Source: Steromphala cineraria (taxonomy: Eukaryota; Mollusca; Gastropoda; Trochida; Trochidae). From it: a stretch of DNA of 64,000 bases. Both the position numbers and the translations under genes were made by a program. The stretch is taken from contig OU744731.1 in assembly GCA_916613615.1 (NCBI GenBank), forward strand, positions 19,314,328 to 19,378,327, written 5' to 3'. Positions 12,100 through 24,600 of the stretch are shown here, piece after piece. Under the pieces are notes generated by a model. That model did not search any database. It was not told the origin of the DNA and saw only the letters and a program-made list of their open reading frames with translations. Position 1 is the first letter of the stretch. Each line of letters opens with the position of its first letter.

Positions 12100-12460
12100 T
12101 TCATCAATGAAGATTATCGGCACGTATACTGACGACAGTGGTCGATTTATAAACATCAATATCAGTCTATATGATATACGAACTTGTCAATATTTACGTT
12201 CCAACCAAATTCTTTGAAGAAACTAAAACTTTGTTAGAGACGAGATTAATCCAAGAAGATTTCTACGTTGTAGGTGACTTTATACACTTTTGTTTACAGG
12301 GCTTGAACAGAACCAGTGTTGCGTTGCATTATATGAAAGGCCGTTTCGACTTGACTGATATATGAAGACATCAAAATCAAGATAAAAGATGTTACACATG
12401 AAGATGTTTAAACAACCAGACTCCGTCGAGAATGAACTTTTTGTTAGCCCTTAAGCATAG
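12100..12460 (+). pseudogene. LINE endonuclease-domain fragment
   Basis: Two frames on + read consecutively like the apurinic-type endonuclease domain of LINE ORF2. 'KIIGTYTDDSGRFININIS' comes first, then after a frame change near 12166 'YELVNIYVPTKFFE', 'YVVGDF', and later 'GRFDLTDI', a stop, 'RHQNQ' and 'SRMNFLL'. This order (GRF, NVYAPT, GDFN-like, DLxDIWR, SRLDFFL) is the usual layout of the domain that nicks target DNA. A frameshift and stops make it non-functional. No reverse transcriptase follows. Confidence 0.5.
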
Positions 12461-13819
12461 CTCTACGTGTAGTATAGTTCGATGAGAGCAGAACTGTCAT
12501 TAAGCAACAAATCAGCAGTCAGGACTGACCACATAGTCCATACATCTTTTTTCTGTACACAGAATTGATAAACATTAACCTTAGAAGTAGACAATGGATA
12601 CAATGTATGTAGACTGTAAATTGCAAATAAAGTAATGAAAATACAGAAGGCTCTTCGACCTTATTGAGAGACAACAAATCGATGAAGACAATCAAAGAGC
12701 CACTTTGTGAGTTGTTAGGGGTCACATATGACAAACTTTATGACGAGTGTAATTTGATTTATCAGTATCAATTGTTGCAAGAAAGCATAATTTAATCGAC
12801 GTTGTAAACCACAATAGGAAAGTTTGAAGTCGCGACTGCGGCACACGTCAATCAGTCAAACGTAATTTTGAAGACTTAACCAAAGCATATAAAATTACAG
12901 TTACCAGTTGACACTGTGTGATGGGTTATATAACTAGTATCCAAGTAAATTTGGCGTGTGAATTGCCTTCCGCGAACATATAAGACTGTTTTAATAGTTT
13001 TACTGTAAACAAGTATTTATCGTTTATTTGCCATTTTGAGATAAGTTGTTTTACATTTCTATAATTCATTATGGCATTAACGGTCGGACCAAGACATAGT
13101 TATTGCTTATGAATAATTAAGTGCTTACTGTACATGATAAACCAATGTTTTCAAAAAAGCCTAGATGAAATAAACATGAACAAGAAAGGCAGAGATTCCG
13201 GAGGCGGTTCCGGCAGCTTAAGGTGATGGTAAGCAGCGGGCCGGGGGTCCAGAGAGCTTATCAAATATCCTGACACTGTGTCAAATGCTCAGAGTGGTTT
13301 GTGATAGTGCTACTATCGCGTTTTGCAGCCTTAAGGATCGTTGTCATTATTTAAATTTGAACCGTAAACTAATGTTCGTGCAGATTGCTCAGCATCAGCA
13401 GCGTGGTCAATGCAAACGTTTCTAACAACATCGACTATACATGTTGTTTCCTGTTTTAAAAGTGTAACCTTGCTTTTGTTCGATTCTGAATGATTGGGTG
13501 ATTCATCCGCGTTTTCGGGTAGTAAACGATACGCATCATTGGATAAAAAATTGAGTTTGCATGTGGTCATTCAACTTCAAGTCACTCTTAACATCTTACG
13601 TCGATGGCGACATTTTTGCATAATAAATAAATAGTTTATACTAAAAAAAAACATGTATCCCTGAATATAGCGATCACCAGACAGGGGAGATTATCAGATA
13701 ACGAGGACAACTCTTTTAGCAGGCGTAAAAAGTTGGTTAGAAATCGGGGTCAAATCAGGGGGTGGTTTTACGTTTTATCGTACCGTTGCCTCTTGTTGCA
13801 CTAAAAATCGAAATACTAT
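12461..13819. other. Intergenic, no supported gene
   Basis: AT-rich. A 79-codon minus-strand frame (13331-13570) and a 71-codon one (12519-12734) have no recognisable features. There is a GC-rich patch at about 13190-13250. No repeat pair or RNA gene was seen. Confidence 0.4.
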
Positions 13820-15075
13820 ACACAAAGAACTTAATTAAAGAGGCAGTAGCACGTTTTTAGATAATTTTATATTTTAAAATTTTCAGTGATAATTGTAAGT
13901 TAATGTTAAATGTATTATTTTGACAGTGTCAAAAATGTCATTACACAAGTCAATCATCCATAGTCGGAGGACAAAGTATGAAGATTCACATAAAATACAT
14001 AGGCCGCCATTTTTGTGTGAACACCTTTAATTCATTTTCTGTAAGAAAAAGAAATCGCATGGCTAAACTTTATGTTAAATATTTGAATTATTACTGCTCC
14101 ATTTAGTTTAAATACATTGTCTTTCAATTGGAACCATTAATTTTCATTTTCCTTACATCACCTCATATTCCCCCTAAAAACGTGCTACTGCCCCTTTAAG
14201 CACCCCCTACTGTTTCAAACAGATCTCTAGAAAAACACTGCTAATAATAATCAAAACAAATGTACAGGCAAACAATAGGGATATTTTAATAGAATAGTCA
14301 TCTACCTGTGTGTTAACGAAAAATTCATACGGTTTATGATTCACTGTCACTGAATAATTTGTTTTACAAAAACTTGGTATTTTTTAGTCAAATCCAAGTT
14401 ACCTTAAAATTGAAAATTAAAGTCGATTTTTTTGCTGCAATTTGATTATTATAATTCTCTTGGGTGAATTGATGATTTTTTAGTAAATAACCCCATAGCA
14501 AAAGTCAATCGTTAAAGCAGTATGAACCTTCAAAATCACAAAATTATCAAATATCGAATTTAAAGAAAACTGAACAAAGACATTAATCGGTCACTGTCAA
14601 AGATAATGGCTTATCTAAAGGAAGGAGAAGTGTTTGATCAACAAGTTCAACTCAAGGAATCTCAAATTTACTTACAGATGTTTAGATTGTAAGCATTTTG
14701 TCAATATTTGATGAACAAAGTACTGAAAATTCAATATCTTGCTAGCCTCTTATCATGCATGTTAAAAAGGGTTTTAGTGTATGAATGTCAACTAGGGATT
14801 ATAAATGTTATTTTTAATTCATAACATCCAAAGTTTAATGTGTAGTTTTCCTCCTTTGACAATAGTTATATTTGGCCAAATTTCAGTAGTCTCACAGTTT
14901 TTCTCATATTTTCATTAGTTTTGTATATTAGCGATTTTTAGTACAATTAAATAGTCAATAACAAAGCAATTGTTATATCTGGAGTGGTCAATACATCAAA
15001 ATAATCCAAATAGTGCAAGAGCACCCAAGTTCATTTTACAAAATAGGGGGGTGCTTAATTAAGTTCTTTGTGTAT
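13818..15075. mobile_element. TIR element hit by a TTAA MITE inside its left TIR
   Basis: The left terminus TATACACAAAGAACTTAA (about 13818) and the right terminus TTAAGTTCTTTGTGTATA (ending about 15075) are inverted copies. The left copy is split by the MITE at 13839-14194 and continues with GCACCCCCTA at about 14199; the right copy reads TAGGGGGGTGCTTAATTAAG without interruption. Flanking TA on both sides is compatible with a TA target. Without the MITE the element is about 0.9 kb. No transposase is present. Confidence 0.6.
13839..14194. mobile_element. AGGGGCAGTAGCACG MITE, copy 2, nested
   Basis: A ~356-bp element, AGAGGCAGTAGCACG...CGTGCTACTGCCCCT, flanked by TTAA on both sides. The uninterrupted right TIR of the host element (TAGGGGGGTGCTTAATTAAG) is a natural empty site carrying one TTAA. 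The target duplication is therefore shown directly. Confidence 0.8.
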
Positions 15076-15759
15076 ACTTAAAGGTAATGGGAAAACAAAT
15101 CCAGAGACACTTATTTTTAGATTTTCGTTTATGTGACGTCAAATGTTGACTTTTTAAGGAGGAAAACTTCAGAAATGTAAAAAACGTATTTTCGCAAAGC
15201 GCACATGTCTACAAAGAATTCATGATGTAGAATAAATATTCAGCTACAATTTGCACTATCAATCGTACTCACATCAAATTAAATAAAATACCGACCATAC
15301 CGTCTCAATCGGAGTAACTCCCACATGCAATCGCCCGCTTTCATTGGCTGTCACAATAAAAGCGTGAGCTGAGATTGTATTTGTAATCATCGTTTTTACG
15401 ACTAAATATATGGTAAGGAACTCCTTTCTCGAATATGAAGTCCTGTTTCTTGATTAGATAGACGTTTCAAAACTTAAAATAAAGCTTTAATAGTTTTAAC
15501 CTATAATTTCCAACAACTCAGATATAATAAAGGATGAGTAAAGATTTTTGTAACCAACATATGACACAATCACAAACTGTTTTTGAACTCCCCCCCCCCC
15601 CCCCAACAGTATTTGTTTATTACGTGTACAAATGCGAATTTTAACTTGCTCTGTTTCATAAATCCCATACATTTAATTAATTAAATTCTTTTAAAAAGTA
15701 TATTTTCTAGGCATTTAATTTATCTGAAAATTCTTATTTAACCAATGTTTTTATACATA
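15076..15759. other. Intergenic, poly-C tract
   Basis: No gene seen. Contains a 15-nt C run at 15590-15604 and AT-rich flanks up to the TA at 15758-15759, which is the mariner target site. Confidence 0.4.
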
Positions 15760-15825
15760 CGAGAGGCGTTCAATAAGTGTTGCAACTTCAATATAAAACC
15801 AGCTCGTGTAGTCAATTTTTTACTT

Positions 15826-17466
15826 TTATTTTTCAATATAGTTACCCTTCACCTCAATACACTTATTCCATTTCTCTTTAAGACTTTTGATGCCGCTTTT
15901 GTAGAAGTCTTTCGTTTGCCTCCCTAACCACGCCTCTGTGGCAGCTTTGACGTCTTCGTCATCCCGGAAGTGCCTTCCACGTAGGGCGGATTTCAGGTTT
16001 CTGAACAGGAAGTAGTCACTGGGGGTTAGGTCTGGGCTGTAGGGTGGGTGGTTAAGCTGTTCGAATCCACAATCATGTATAGCGGCCTGTGCAACTCTTG
16101 ACTTGTGGACTGGGGCGTTGTCATGCAAAATTCGAACACCACGTGTCAACATTCCACGGCGTTTCTGTCGAATTGTCTTTCGCAATTCTTGCATTAGGTT
16201 GGCATAATATTGACCATTCATTGTAGTTTTGGTTGGCAAGTAATCAATCATTCTCTCCCCACAGAGGCAACTCAGACATACCTGAATTAGCCTCTGTTCT
16301 ATTACGCCTAGATCCTGGGGTTCCGGCAGATTGCCCTAGCAGCAAAAAGTTGTAACTTGAGATATCTCCCCTTATCTGCAGCCAATGAAAACACCTTTTG
16401 GATATCAACGACTTTGGGAATTCTCAACGGTCGTACAGTGACTTTCGAAAGTATCATGCCTTTAGGTTTATTTTTCATTAACAGTGTGAGAGGGGAAATA
16501 TTTGAAATCAGATATGGATAAGGTTTTTCATTAGAAACATACTGTTTTATAATTGTGTAAATTGTTCTTTGTTTTATGATAAATTTTATTTTAATAATCT
16601 ACCAAATAAAAACGAATGAGAAGCTAAAAAGTTATCTCCCCTGAATGTCGAATCACCGGGAATAGCCGGGAGTAGCCGAGCTTTTGCGAATGACCGGCGT
16701 CGCTGATTGCACAACTACCTTCGATTGCCTCCAATCAGATTTCTACTTTTCTGTCCCGTGTATTAGCCGTAATAGAACAGAGGCTAATTCAGGTATAACT
16801 GAGTTGCCTCTGTGGGAAGAGAATGGTAATCAATTAATAATATGCCTTTTGCAACCCAAAAGATTGTCGCCATAACCTTGCCAGCTGATGGTTGAGTGCG
16901 AAACTTCAGGGGAGGTTGTGAACTCGGGTGCTTCCATTGCTTGGAAACCAGTTTAGTTTCCGGGTCCCAGTGGTGGATCCAGGTTTCGTCACCTGTCACC
17001 AGACGAGACAAAATCTGGCTTCATCCGCATTAAACCGATCCAGGAGCTCCATGCAACTTTCGGTTCTTTTCCGGCGATCTTGTGCTGTGAGGTTTCTGGG
17101 TACCCATCTTGCAGATACCTTGGACATACCAAGATGGTCATGAATTATTTTTTCAACACTTCCAACTGATATCTGGAATTCCAAAGACAGTTCAGAAACT
17201 TTAACACGGCGGTCAGCTAAAATTCGTCTTTCGATAGCGGCAATAACTTCCGGTCGGGTGACTTCAGATGGCCTTCCTGACCGTGGGTCATCGTCAAAGG
17301 ACTCCATGCCCCGCTTGAACTGAAGAGACCAGCGACAAACTGTTGAAAAGTTAGGAGCACCCTTACCCATCACATTACACATACGATTATGTATTTCTGT
17401 AGCTTTGCATCCCTCTTTAGTAAGGAACTTGATCACAGCGCGTTGTTCATGTTTGAGAGAATCCAT
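15826..17466 (-). pseudogene. mariner transposase, frameshifted and split
   Basis: The minus-strand start at 17466 gives an N-terminal helix-turn-helix region (…EQRAVIKFLTKEG…, then '…SVCRW'-type and GRPSE). After a one-base shift near 17000-17011 come VTGDETWIHHWDPETK (first Asp), then a 577-bp insert, then HDNAPVHKS (second Asp) and YSPDLTPSDYFLF (third Asp, DD34D signature). The stop is at 15826. The mariner hallmark motifs are all readable, but the frameshift and the MITE make it inactive. It would have cut and pasted the element at TA sites. No host gene is involved. Confidence 0.85.
16249..16825. mobile_element. 577-bp MITE with ~55-bp TIRs and 9-bp target duplication (Mutator-like?)
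   Basis: TIRs start CATTCTCTCCCCACAGAGGC and, on the other end, CATTCTCTTCCCACAGAGGC; they stay similar for about 55 bp. The flanking 9-mer GTAATCAAT is duplicated (16240-16248 and 16826-16834) and falls inside the mariner coding sequence, where one copy restores continuity. Long TIRs with 9-bp duplications point to a Mutator-type family. No ORF is present. Confidence 0.75.
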
Positions 17467-17642
17467 GATTATGGAGACCCCTAGGTCAGCGCAGCTATTA
17501 TATCTAAATAATTGTTATGTCTAGAAATTGTTTTGACATGTGTCAATGTTATGTTTTGACTATAGTAACACCTGCTATAAGCTGACACTGTTTATGTAAA
17601 CACCAATGCCCCGCTTGCAACACTTATTGAACGTCCCTCGTA

Positions 17643-18499
17643 TATATGTACTTTTAAAGTTTTAAAAAGGTATTTCGATAAATTACACTTAATTTGGCAA
17701 TACATGTGACTCCTGTTTTGTTTTAGCTTATCAAAGTTGAGGTATCGCTCGATATGTATATTTATCTTGAGACCTTTAAACTGCAACGCTTAGTCTCATC
17801 TAAAATCGGTTGTAAAATATTCTGTGTTAGCTTTAATTTCACATTTTAGAGCTAGACAGACTCGGATGACAATGACAGTTACCATGACAACATAGTTTGT
17901 GATGCATTTAATAAATTATTGACAATATTCAAGAAAAAAATAGGACATGTTAAAAAAACGTGATGGAGGTACTACTTTTGGAGGGTCAAAATGTAATACC
18001 AAATGTGGCACCTATTTTTTTGGAATAGTCATTATTGATAGACAAGAGAACAACGAAGACATTGAACACTCAACCGCATTTTTATGATGAGTAGAAATAT
18101 TTTTATGAGACCCTAACCACAAAAAAGCGATGAAAAATAAATTTATTTAACAATCCGGAATACCACAAACTCTCCAAATAGTGCTTATAACAGGGTGTGG
18201 CATTTTTCTGTGACGTCATAACATGTCAACGCCAATAAGACCTTATGATGAACATTAAATAGCTTTGAAACAGTCGGGGATTGAAAACAATTCTAGATTT
18301 GTTTATGTCTATTTATTGTTTGAACTATGAAGACGTTTTAAGCGTGGTTCGATATAAAAAAATGTGTGTGTAGCTATAGATATACATCAAAGTCTGAAGT
18401 GAATCTAATTAGTCAAATTAGGTTTTCTTTTGCATTCAAGAAAGACAATTAAGTATAAACTATATTCTTCAGAATAATTTATATGATTTTTATAATCAT
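17643..18499. other. Upstream region of gene A, no other gene
   Basis: AT-rich non-coding sequence between the mariner target site and the gene A promoter. I see no repeat pair, ORF or RNA gene that I can defend. Confidence 0.4.
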
Positions 18500-18660
18500 C
18501 CAATCATGACCCTCCATGCTCTGGTCAGCTTATAATATGAAAGTGGTCAGTGGTGTAAAGCTAAAATGTTAATGTTTTCATGAAAAATTCATTAAGAAAC
18601 AGCACTCGCGATTGTATAAAAGAGAACTGTAAATTATTCATTTAACAAGTAAATTCAAAC
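18500..18660 (+). promoter_or_regulatory. Gene A promoter: CCAATCATGAC, shared module, TATA box
   Basis: CCAATCATGAC at 18500-18510, then a module at about 18539-18597 (AGTGGTG...AAAATGTTAATGTTTTCATGAAA...ATTCATT), then TATAAAAG at 18615-18622, 39 bases before the ATG. The same module and a TATA box precede gene B, and CCAATCATGAC also recurs at 46592. The TATA position implies a very short 5' leader. Confidence 0.6.
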
Positions 18661-21600
18661 ATGGTTTCCAAAGTCATTCTCGTTTTTCTGATCGCCTTTC
18701 TGGTGATGTTGGGATTAACCCATGGTAAGTAATTTTTTACGAGTTTCTTTGTCCCTGTGTTTCTACGAGAACATTTTCATCGCATTCACGGTAATAAATA
18801 TTGCTAAAAAAGTGTTAAACCGTGAACAATTATCTATATTTACACCACTAGGAAAAGTTAAACCTCACCTCGGTTATTTCCATGTGTTGAGGTCGGTTAT
18901 AAAGCCCCTGTCACAACCCATCGTGCGTGCAATTCGTTCGTACGTTTTTTGGGGAGGCCACGGTCGCTACGTTTTTCTGAAAACGTAGGTTGGATTTATC
19001 AAGAACAGAGAGGGAGTTTGCCACACGCACGTTGTAAGCACGTCAAACGCACGTCGTACGTACGTGGCCCTTCGACACGTGTGGCAGTGAGGAGCTGCGT
19101 GCATCGTACGATGCGCACGTGGTACGTGCGTGTGGCGTGCGTACAACGTGCGTACAACGTGCGTGTGATGTGCGATTGTCACATTGTCGTACGGGGGCCG
19201 TGCGTCTCACTTACAGTGTCCTTACACCACGCACGTTGTAAGTGCGTGCGAGTGCAATGAGGTTTTCCCCGCCCGATTGACAGGTGCTTGGTACACATTG
19301 TCGCATGTGCTGGCGCCACAAAATGCCGCCCATTCCACCGCTCCGGGTCCTGATGCTGCAAGAGCAACTTCAAATGGCAGCACACTTCTTTGGCGGCATG
19401 TGCTCTTTTAATTGCTAATTATGTGCTAATTATTTGATAGTTGAACTTTGGACGTGCCTAGTAAGCACGAACTACGCACGTCGCCGTTCGTAGAGAAAGT
19501 GTGAGTGGGTAAGCTTGAAAAAAACGCACGATGTCGGTGCTTTGTGCGTGCGGTTGTCGTACAGGGCACGCACGTCGATCGTACGGAGGAAAATTCGCAG
19601 CACGAAGCGAAAGTTCTGCATGCACTAAAAGTTCTACGACGAGTCTGCGTGCTCCAAATTCGTCCAAAATCGGTACGGCGTCGGTACCGAGGACCCATAA
19701 TTTCCCAATTTACCCCACGTTTTTGTCGGTAGACAGCACGCAGCTGCACGTACGACGGGTTGTGACAGGGGCTTAAATGTGGCATTGCGAACGCCCGTGG
19801 TGGTTATTTGTAGTTTTTTTTATTTGACTTGATATTTTTCTCACAGGCAGACACCTTACATCCTCGGCTTCGCCTCGGACTTGGTATCTTCCCATGAAAA
19901 TTATACATTCAGTATTTTCGAATATTCTGAATGTGAGTTGGTTTTCCGAATTTGATGAAACAACCTCTAAATAACTACCTCATTCGTACGCATAACCAAT
20001 ATAACCATCCCAATCAAAATAAATTCTAAGAATACATAACACAAATTTTAAGCATTTGATTGCATTGAAAGTTCTTTCAACTGAATGAGACGGGCGCTAC
20101 TGGTAGTCATTCCCCCATCACTGCTTCTCAAAAAGGCGGTCACACCTAAAATATGAACAAAAAACATGTAGAATAAAATGCCACCTCGTTTATAGTTTCG
20201 AAAAAAAATATTATTAGTGTGCACAGATTCAAAACTCTTTTGCAACCAATATTCGAATGATTTAGTGGTTTTTTTTTACCTTTTACTTCATTTTTTAATC
20301 TAGATATTTTATCTTATATCGTTTTTTAGGAATAAACACTAATATCGAGACAACAAAAATTTACCTTTCATATTAATATAATTGAAAATGAACCTTAATA
20401 CTGTATTTTTGTCATGAGACGGTAGAAGGACGGGGCTGCTTTCAGTATTTGTAAAGTTTCCGCCGCCGCCGCCCCCGCATCCGCCGCGCTCATACTAATC
20501 GCTATAACTTTTTTCTACTAAGCTTTCCAGAACTTGTATTCATAACTAACTGCTTATACCTCGGGGGAACGATTTCGACATGTTCACTTTCAAGGTCAAA
20601 GGTCAAGGTCACGATCGATAAAATCACTAAAAAATTCCTTGTAAACGCGATAACTTGAAAAGTTTTTGTGCTATGAAGCTCTTACTTGGTATGTATCATC
20701 CTTGGAAGAGTAAACAAATTTGAAAAGGTTTTCGCTACAATCTGTCGAAGGTCAAGGTCACAGCAAGGTCACTACTTCAGCATGGTTTTGCGAAAATGCT
20801 TTATTTTAACAATGAACACTTTTAATCAATAAATGATTGTTATACTCAATGAAAAGTTTTCATTGATTGTGTAACCTTGAAGGTCAAAGATCAAGGTCAT
20901 GAAATTTGTGTTATTGCAATGTGCAACTAATTTGGATATAACTTAATCCCATTAAGCTTTTCAGAACTCATGAACATGTATAAGTGTCTACACCTCTGGG
21001 GAATTACAATGACATGTTCACTTTCAAGGTCAAAGGTCAAGGTCACGAGCTATAAAATCACTAAAAAATCCTTGTAAACGCAATAACTTGAAAAGTCTTG
21101 TGCTATGAAGCTCTAACTTGGTATATATCATCCTTGGAAGAGTAAAACATTTTGAAAAGGTTTTCGCTACAATCCGTCCAAGGTTAAGGTCACAGCAAGG
21201 TCACTACTTCAGCATGGTTTTGCGAAAATGCTTTATTTTAACAATGAACACTTTTTATCAATAAATGATTGTTATACTCAATGAAAAGTGTTCATTGATT
21301 GTGTAACCTTGAAGGTCAAAGATCAAGGTCATGAAATTTGTGTTATTGCAATGTGCAACTAATTTGGATATAACTTAATCCCATTAAGCTTTTCAGAACT
21401 CATGAACATGTATAAGTGTCTACACCTCTGGGGAATTACAATGACATGTTCACTTTCAAGGTCAAAGGTCAAGGTCACGAGCTATAAAATCACTAAAAAA
21501 TCCTTGTAAACGCAATAACTTGAAAAGTCTTGTGCTATGAAGCTCTAACTTGGTATATATCATCCTTGGAAGAGTAAAACATTTTGAAAAGGTTTTCGCT

Positions 21601-24600
21601 ACAATCCGTCCAAGGTCAAGGTCACAGCAAGGTCACTACTTCAGCATGGTTTTGCGAAAATGCTTTATTTTAACAATGAACACTTTTAATCAATAAATGA
21701 TTGTTATACTCAATGAAAAGGGTTCATTGATTGTGTAACCTTGAAGGTCAAAGATCAAGGTCATGAAATTTGTGTTATTGCAATGTGCAACTAATTTGGA
21801 TATAACTTAATCCCATTAATCTTTTCAGAACTCATGAACATGTATAAGTGTCTACACCTCTGGGGAATTACAATGACATGTTCACTTTCAAGGTCAAAGG
21901 TCAAGGTCACGAGCTATAAAATCACTAAAAAATCCTTGTAAACGCAATAACTTGAAAAGTCTTGTGCTATGAAGCTCTAACTTGGTATATATCATCCTTG
22001 GAAGAGTAAAACATTTTGAAAAGGTTTTCGCTACAATCCGTCCAAGGTCAAGGTCACAGCAAGGTCACTTCTTCAGCATGGTTTTGCGAAAATGCTTTAT
22101 TTTAACAATGAACACTTTTAATCAATAAATGATTGTTATACTCAATGAAAAGGGTTCATTGATTGTGTAACCTTGAAGGTCAAAGATCAAGGTCATGAAA
22201 TTTGTGTTATTGCAATGTGCAACTAATTTGGATATAACTTAATCCCATTAAGCTTTTCAGAACTCATGAACATGTATAAGTGTCTACACCTCTGGGGAAT
22301 TACAATGACATGTTCACTTTCAAGGTCAAAGGTCAAGGTCACGAGCTATAAAATCACTAAAAAATCCTTGTAAACGCAATAACTTGAAAAGTTGTTGTGC
22401 TATGAAGCTCTTACTTGGTATATATCATCCTTGGAAGAGTAAAAGTGTATAAGTGTTTACACCTCTGGGGAATTGCAATGACACGTTCACTTTGAAGGTC
22501 AAAGGTCAAGGTCACAGCAAGGTCAACATATATTGAGAAAATGGATTATTTTAACTTTTAACTTTTAATTGGTTACATTAATGTTCTTTTCATTGAAATG
22601 TATTCATTGATTACGTGACCTTGAGAGTCAAAAGTCAAGGTCACAAGAAAATGCCCAATATGCTGAGGCTTGTAGAAGGCGAACAGGGTAAGGCGAAACC
22701 CCAAGTTTCGGGGCTGCTCTGCTTTTGCGGTGTCCCGCAAACGCTAATCTAGTTCTATTTGGAATTGACATATCATTATACTCTTATATGCCGATTGTCA
22801 AAAAGAACATCGCCTTTATTGACATCTTGCACGAGAATCGCGTGCGCTGATTCGTCACGTGAGCCCTAAGTCGGACGTTTCGGCGCACTGTTAGTTTTGG
22901 CGCAAACGATAACCGACCTAGGCCAGTTATTTATTAGAAAATAGGAATATTTGTGTTGTAGATATTTTTTTATCATGCCAAATATGTTACACACGTTAAA
23001 GATAAGTATGTCCACGTGGTGTAAGTTTTTTAAATCATCCTTACTATGGTGGTTAATTAAAAAACTCATCTCGGGCTCCGCCCTCGAGACGTTTTTTTTA
23101 ATAACTATATTGTATGGGAAATTAATCTTAACAAAATCATAAGTTTGGGAAGTTTTTTTATTTTTTACCACTTCTTAGCTATATATCTTTTTCAAAACTT
23201 TGGTGTGACTTAACTTCTGGAACACTTTGGTTTTAGTCAATTTATCTCATTGCTTAGTTTAGAACAGATACAAATCGAGGTTCTTTTAAGTGTGATGTGA
23301 ACCACCCTTTTCGGCAATTGAACCAATCTATTATCTACCTACTACATTGTTTGTGTACAAGAATCCTGATCAAATAATATAACTTTTTTCTGTAAAATAG
23401 AAGACCAGAACGAGATCATAAACATATGTATGAACATGCATAATATTCTAACAAATCTAGTGAAACCAGGTGAATTGTGTATTAATTGAAATTGATAACT
23501 TGGTTTTTTTATCCCCCGCCGCGCGAAGCGGGGGATATAGTATTTAACAGCGTCCGTCCTTCCGTACGTCCGTACGAATGAAATTGTATATAACTCAAAA
23601 ACTATTGACCGGATTCTTTCATTTTTTGTATATAGCTTCATCACCATGAGAGTAAGGTCCCTGTAGAGTTTCAAGACCTTGACCTTTATTACAAGGTCAC
23701 AACGAAACTTTGAAATTTTACCCTTGTCAGCGGGATATCTCAAGAATCATTCGCTGGATTCTCTTCATAACTTAAACCAAGCATCTTACTGGGAAGGCAC
23801 CGAGCCCAGTTGATTTTGGTGACCTTCACATTATTTTCAAGGTCACAACGAGGCTTTGAAAATTTGAGCATTGAAACCTGCATTTTAGGCTTGTCAGCGG
23901 GATATCTCAAGAATCATTCACTGGATTCTCTTCATAATTTACACAAAAAATCTCATTGCGAAGGCTCCGGCCCCAGTCGATTTTGGTGACCTTCACATTA
24001 TTTTAAGGTCACAGCGAGGCTTTGAAATTTAAACATTGACATCTGCATTTAAGGCTTGTCAGCAGGATATCTCGAGAACCGATCCCTAGATTCTCTTCAT
24101 AACTTAAGCAAAGCATCTTATAGGGAAGGCAACATGCATTTATAAGGCTGATATGTTAAGAACTGTTCTCTATATTCTCTTCTTTTTCTGCACAAAGCTT
24201 CTTATTTGGAAGACCCAGGGACTAGTCGTTTTGTTATGGTCTTAATGACATCTAGTAGCATGACAAGTGTAGACAAGTGTTTCTATGTATACATTATACA
24301 GTTTGCGGCGGGGGATCTTGTCACCGTTGTGACAAATACTTGTTTGGTTTTTTGTTTGTCATTTAATGACCAATTATACTACTGCAGAAATCTTATATCG
24401 ACTGATTGTATAGATACTATCATCAATGTCATTGTTTTTGTCGAATATCATTTCTATCTCAGTGGTGTGGCGCAGCCTAGAGTGAAAATGACACTTTCTC
24501 ACTTCACGATATGAGATAGAAATGATTTTCGGCAAAAACAACGAAAAGGTCTATTTATCATATCATTAAAAGATCATATAACGCAGATGTCAGACAAAGT

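Larger units (their letters stand above)
15760..17640 (-). mobile_element. mariner-family DNA transposon, interrupted by a MITE
   Basis: TIRs CGAGAGGCGTTCAATAAGT (15760-) and ACTTATTGAACGTCCCTCG (ending 17640) are flanked by TA at 15758-15759 and 17641-17642. Total length is 1881 bp. Subtracting the 577-bp insert and its 9-bp target copy gives about 1.3 kb, normal for mariner. The transposase is on the minus strand. Confidence 0.85.

Noticed and set aside
18949..19785. Several 60-120 codon frames on both strands
   Set aside because: All lie inside the CpG-rich MITE with clear TIRs and TAA duplication; its low stop-codon content explains them.
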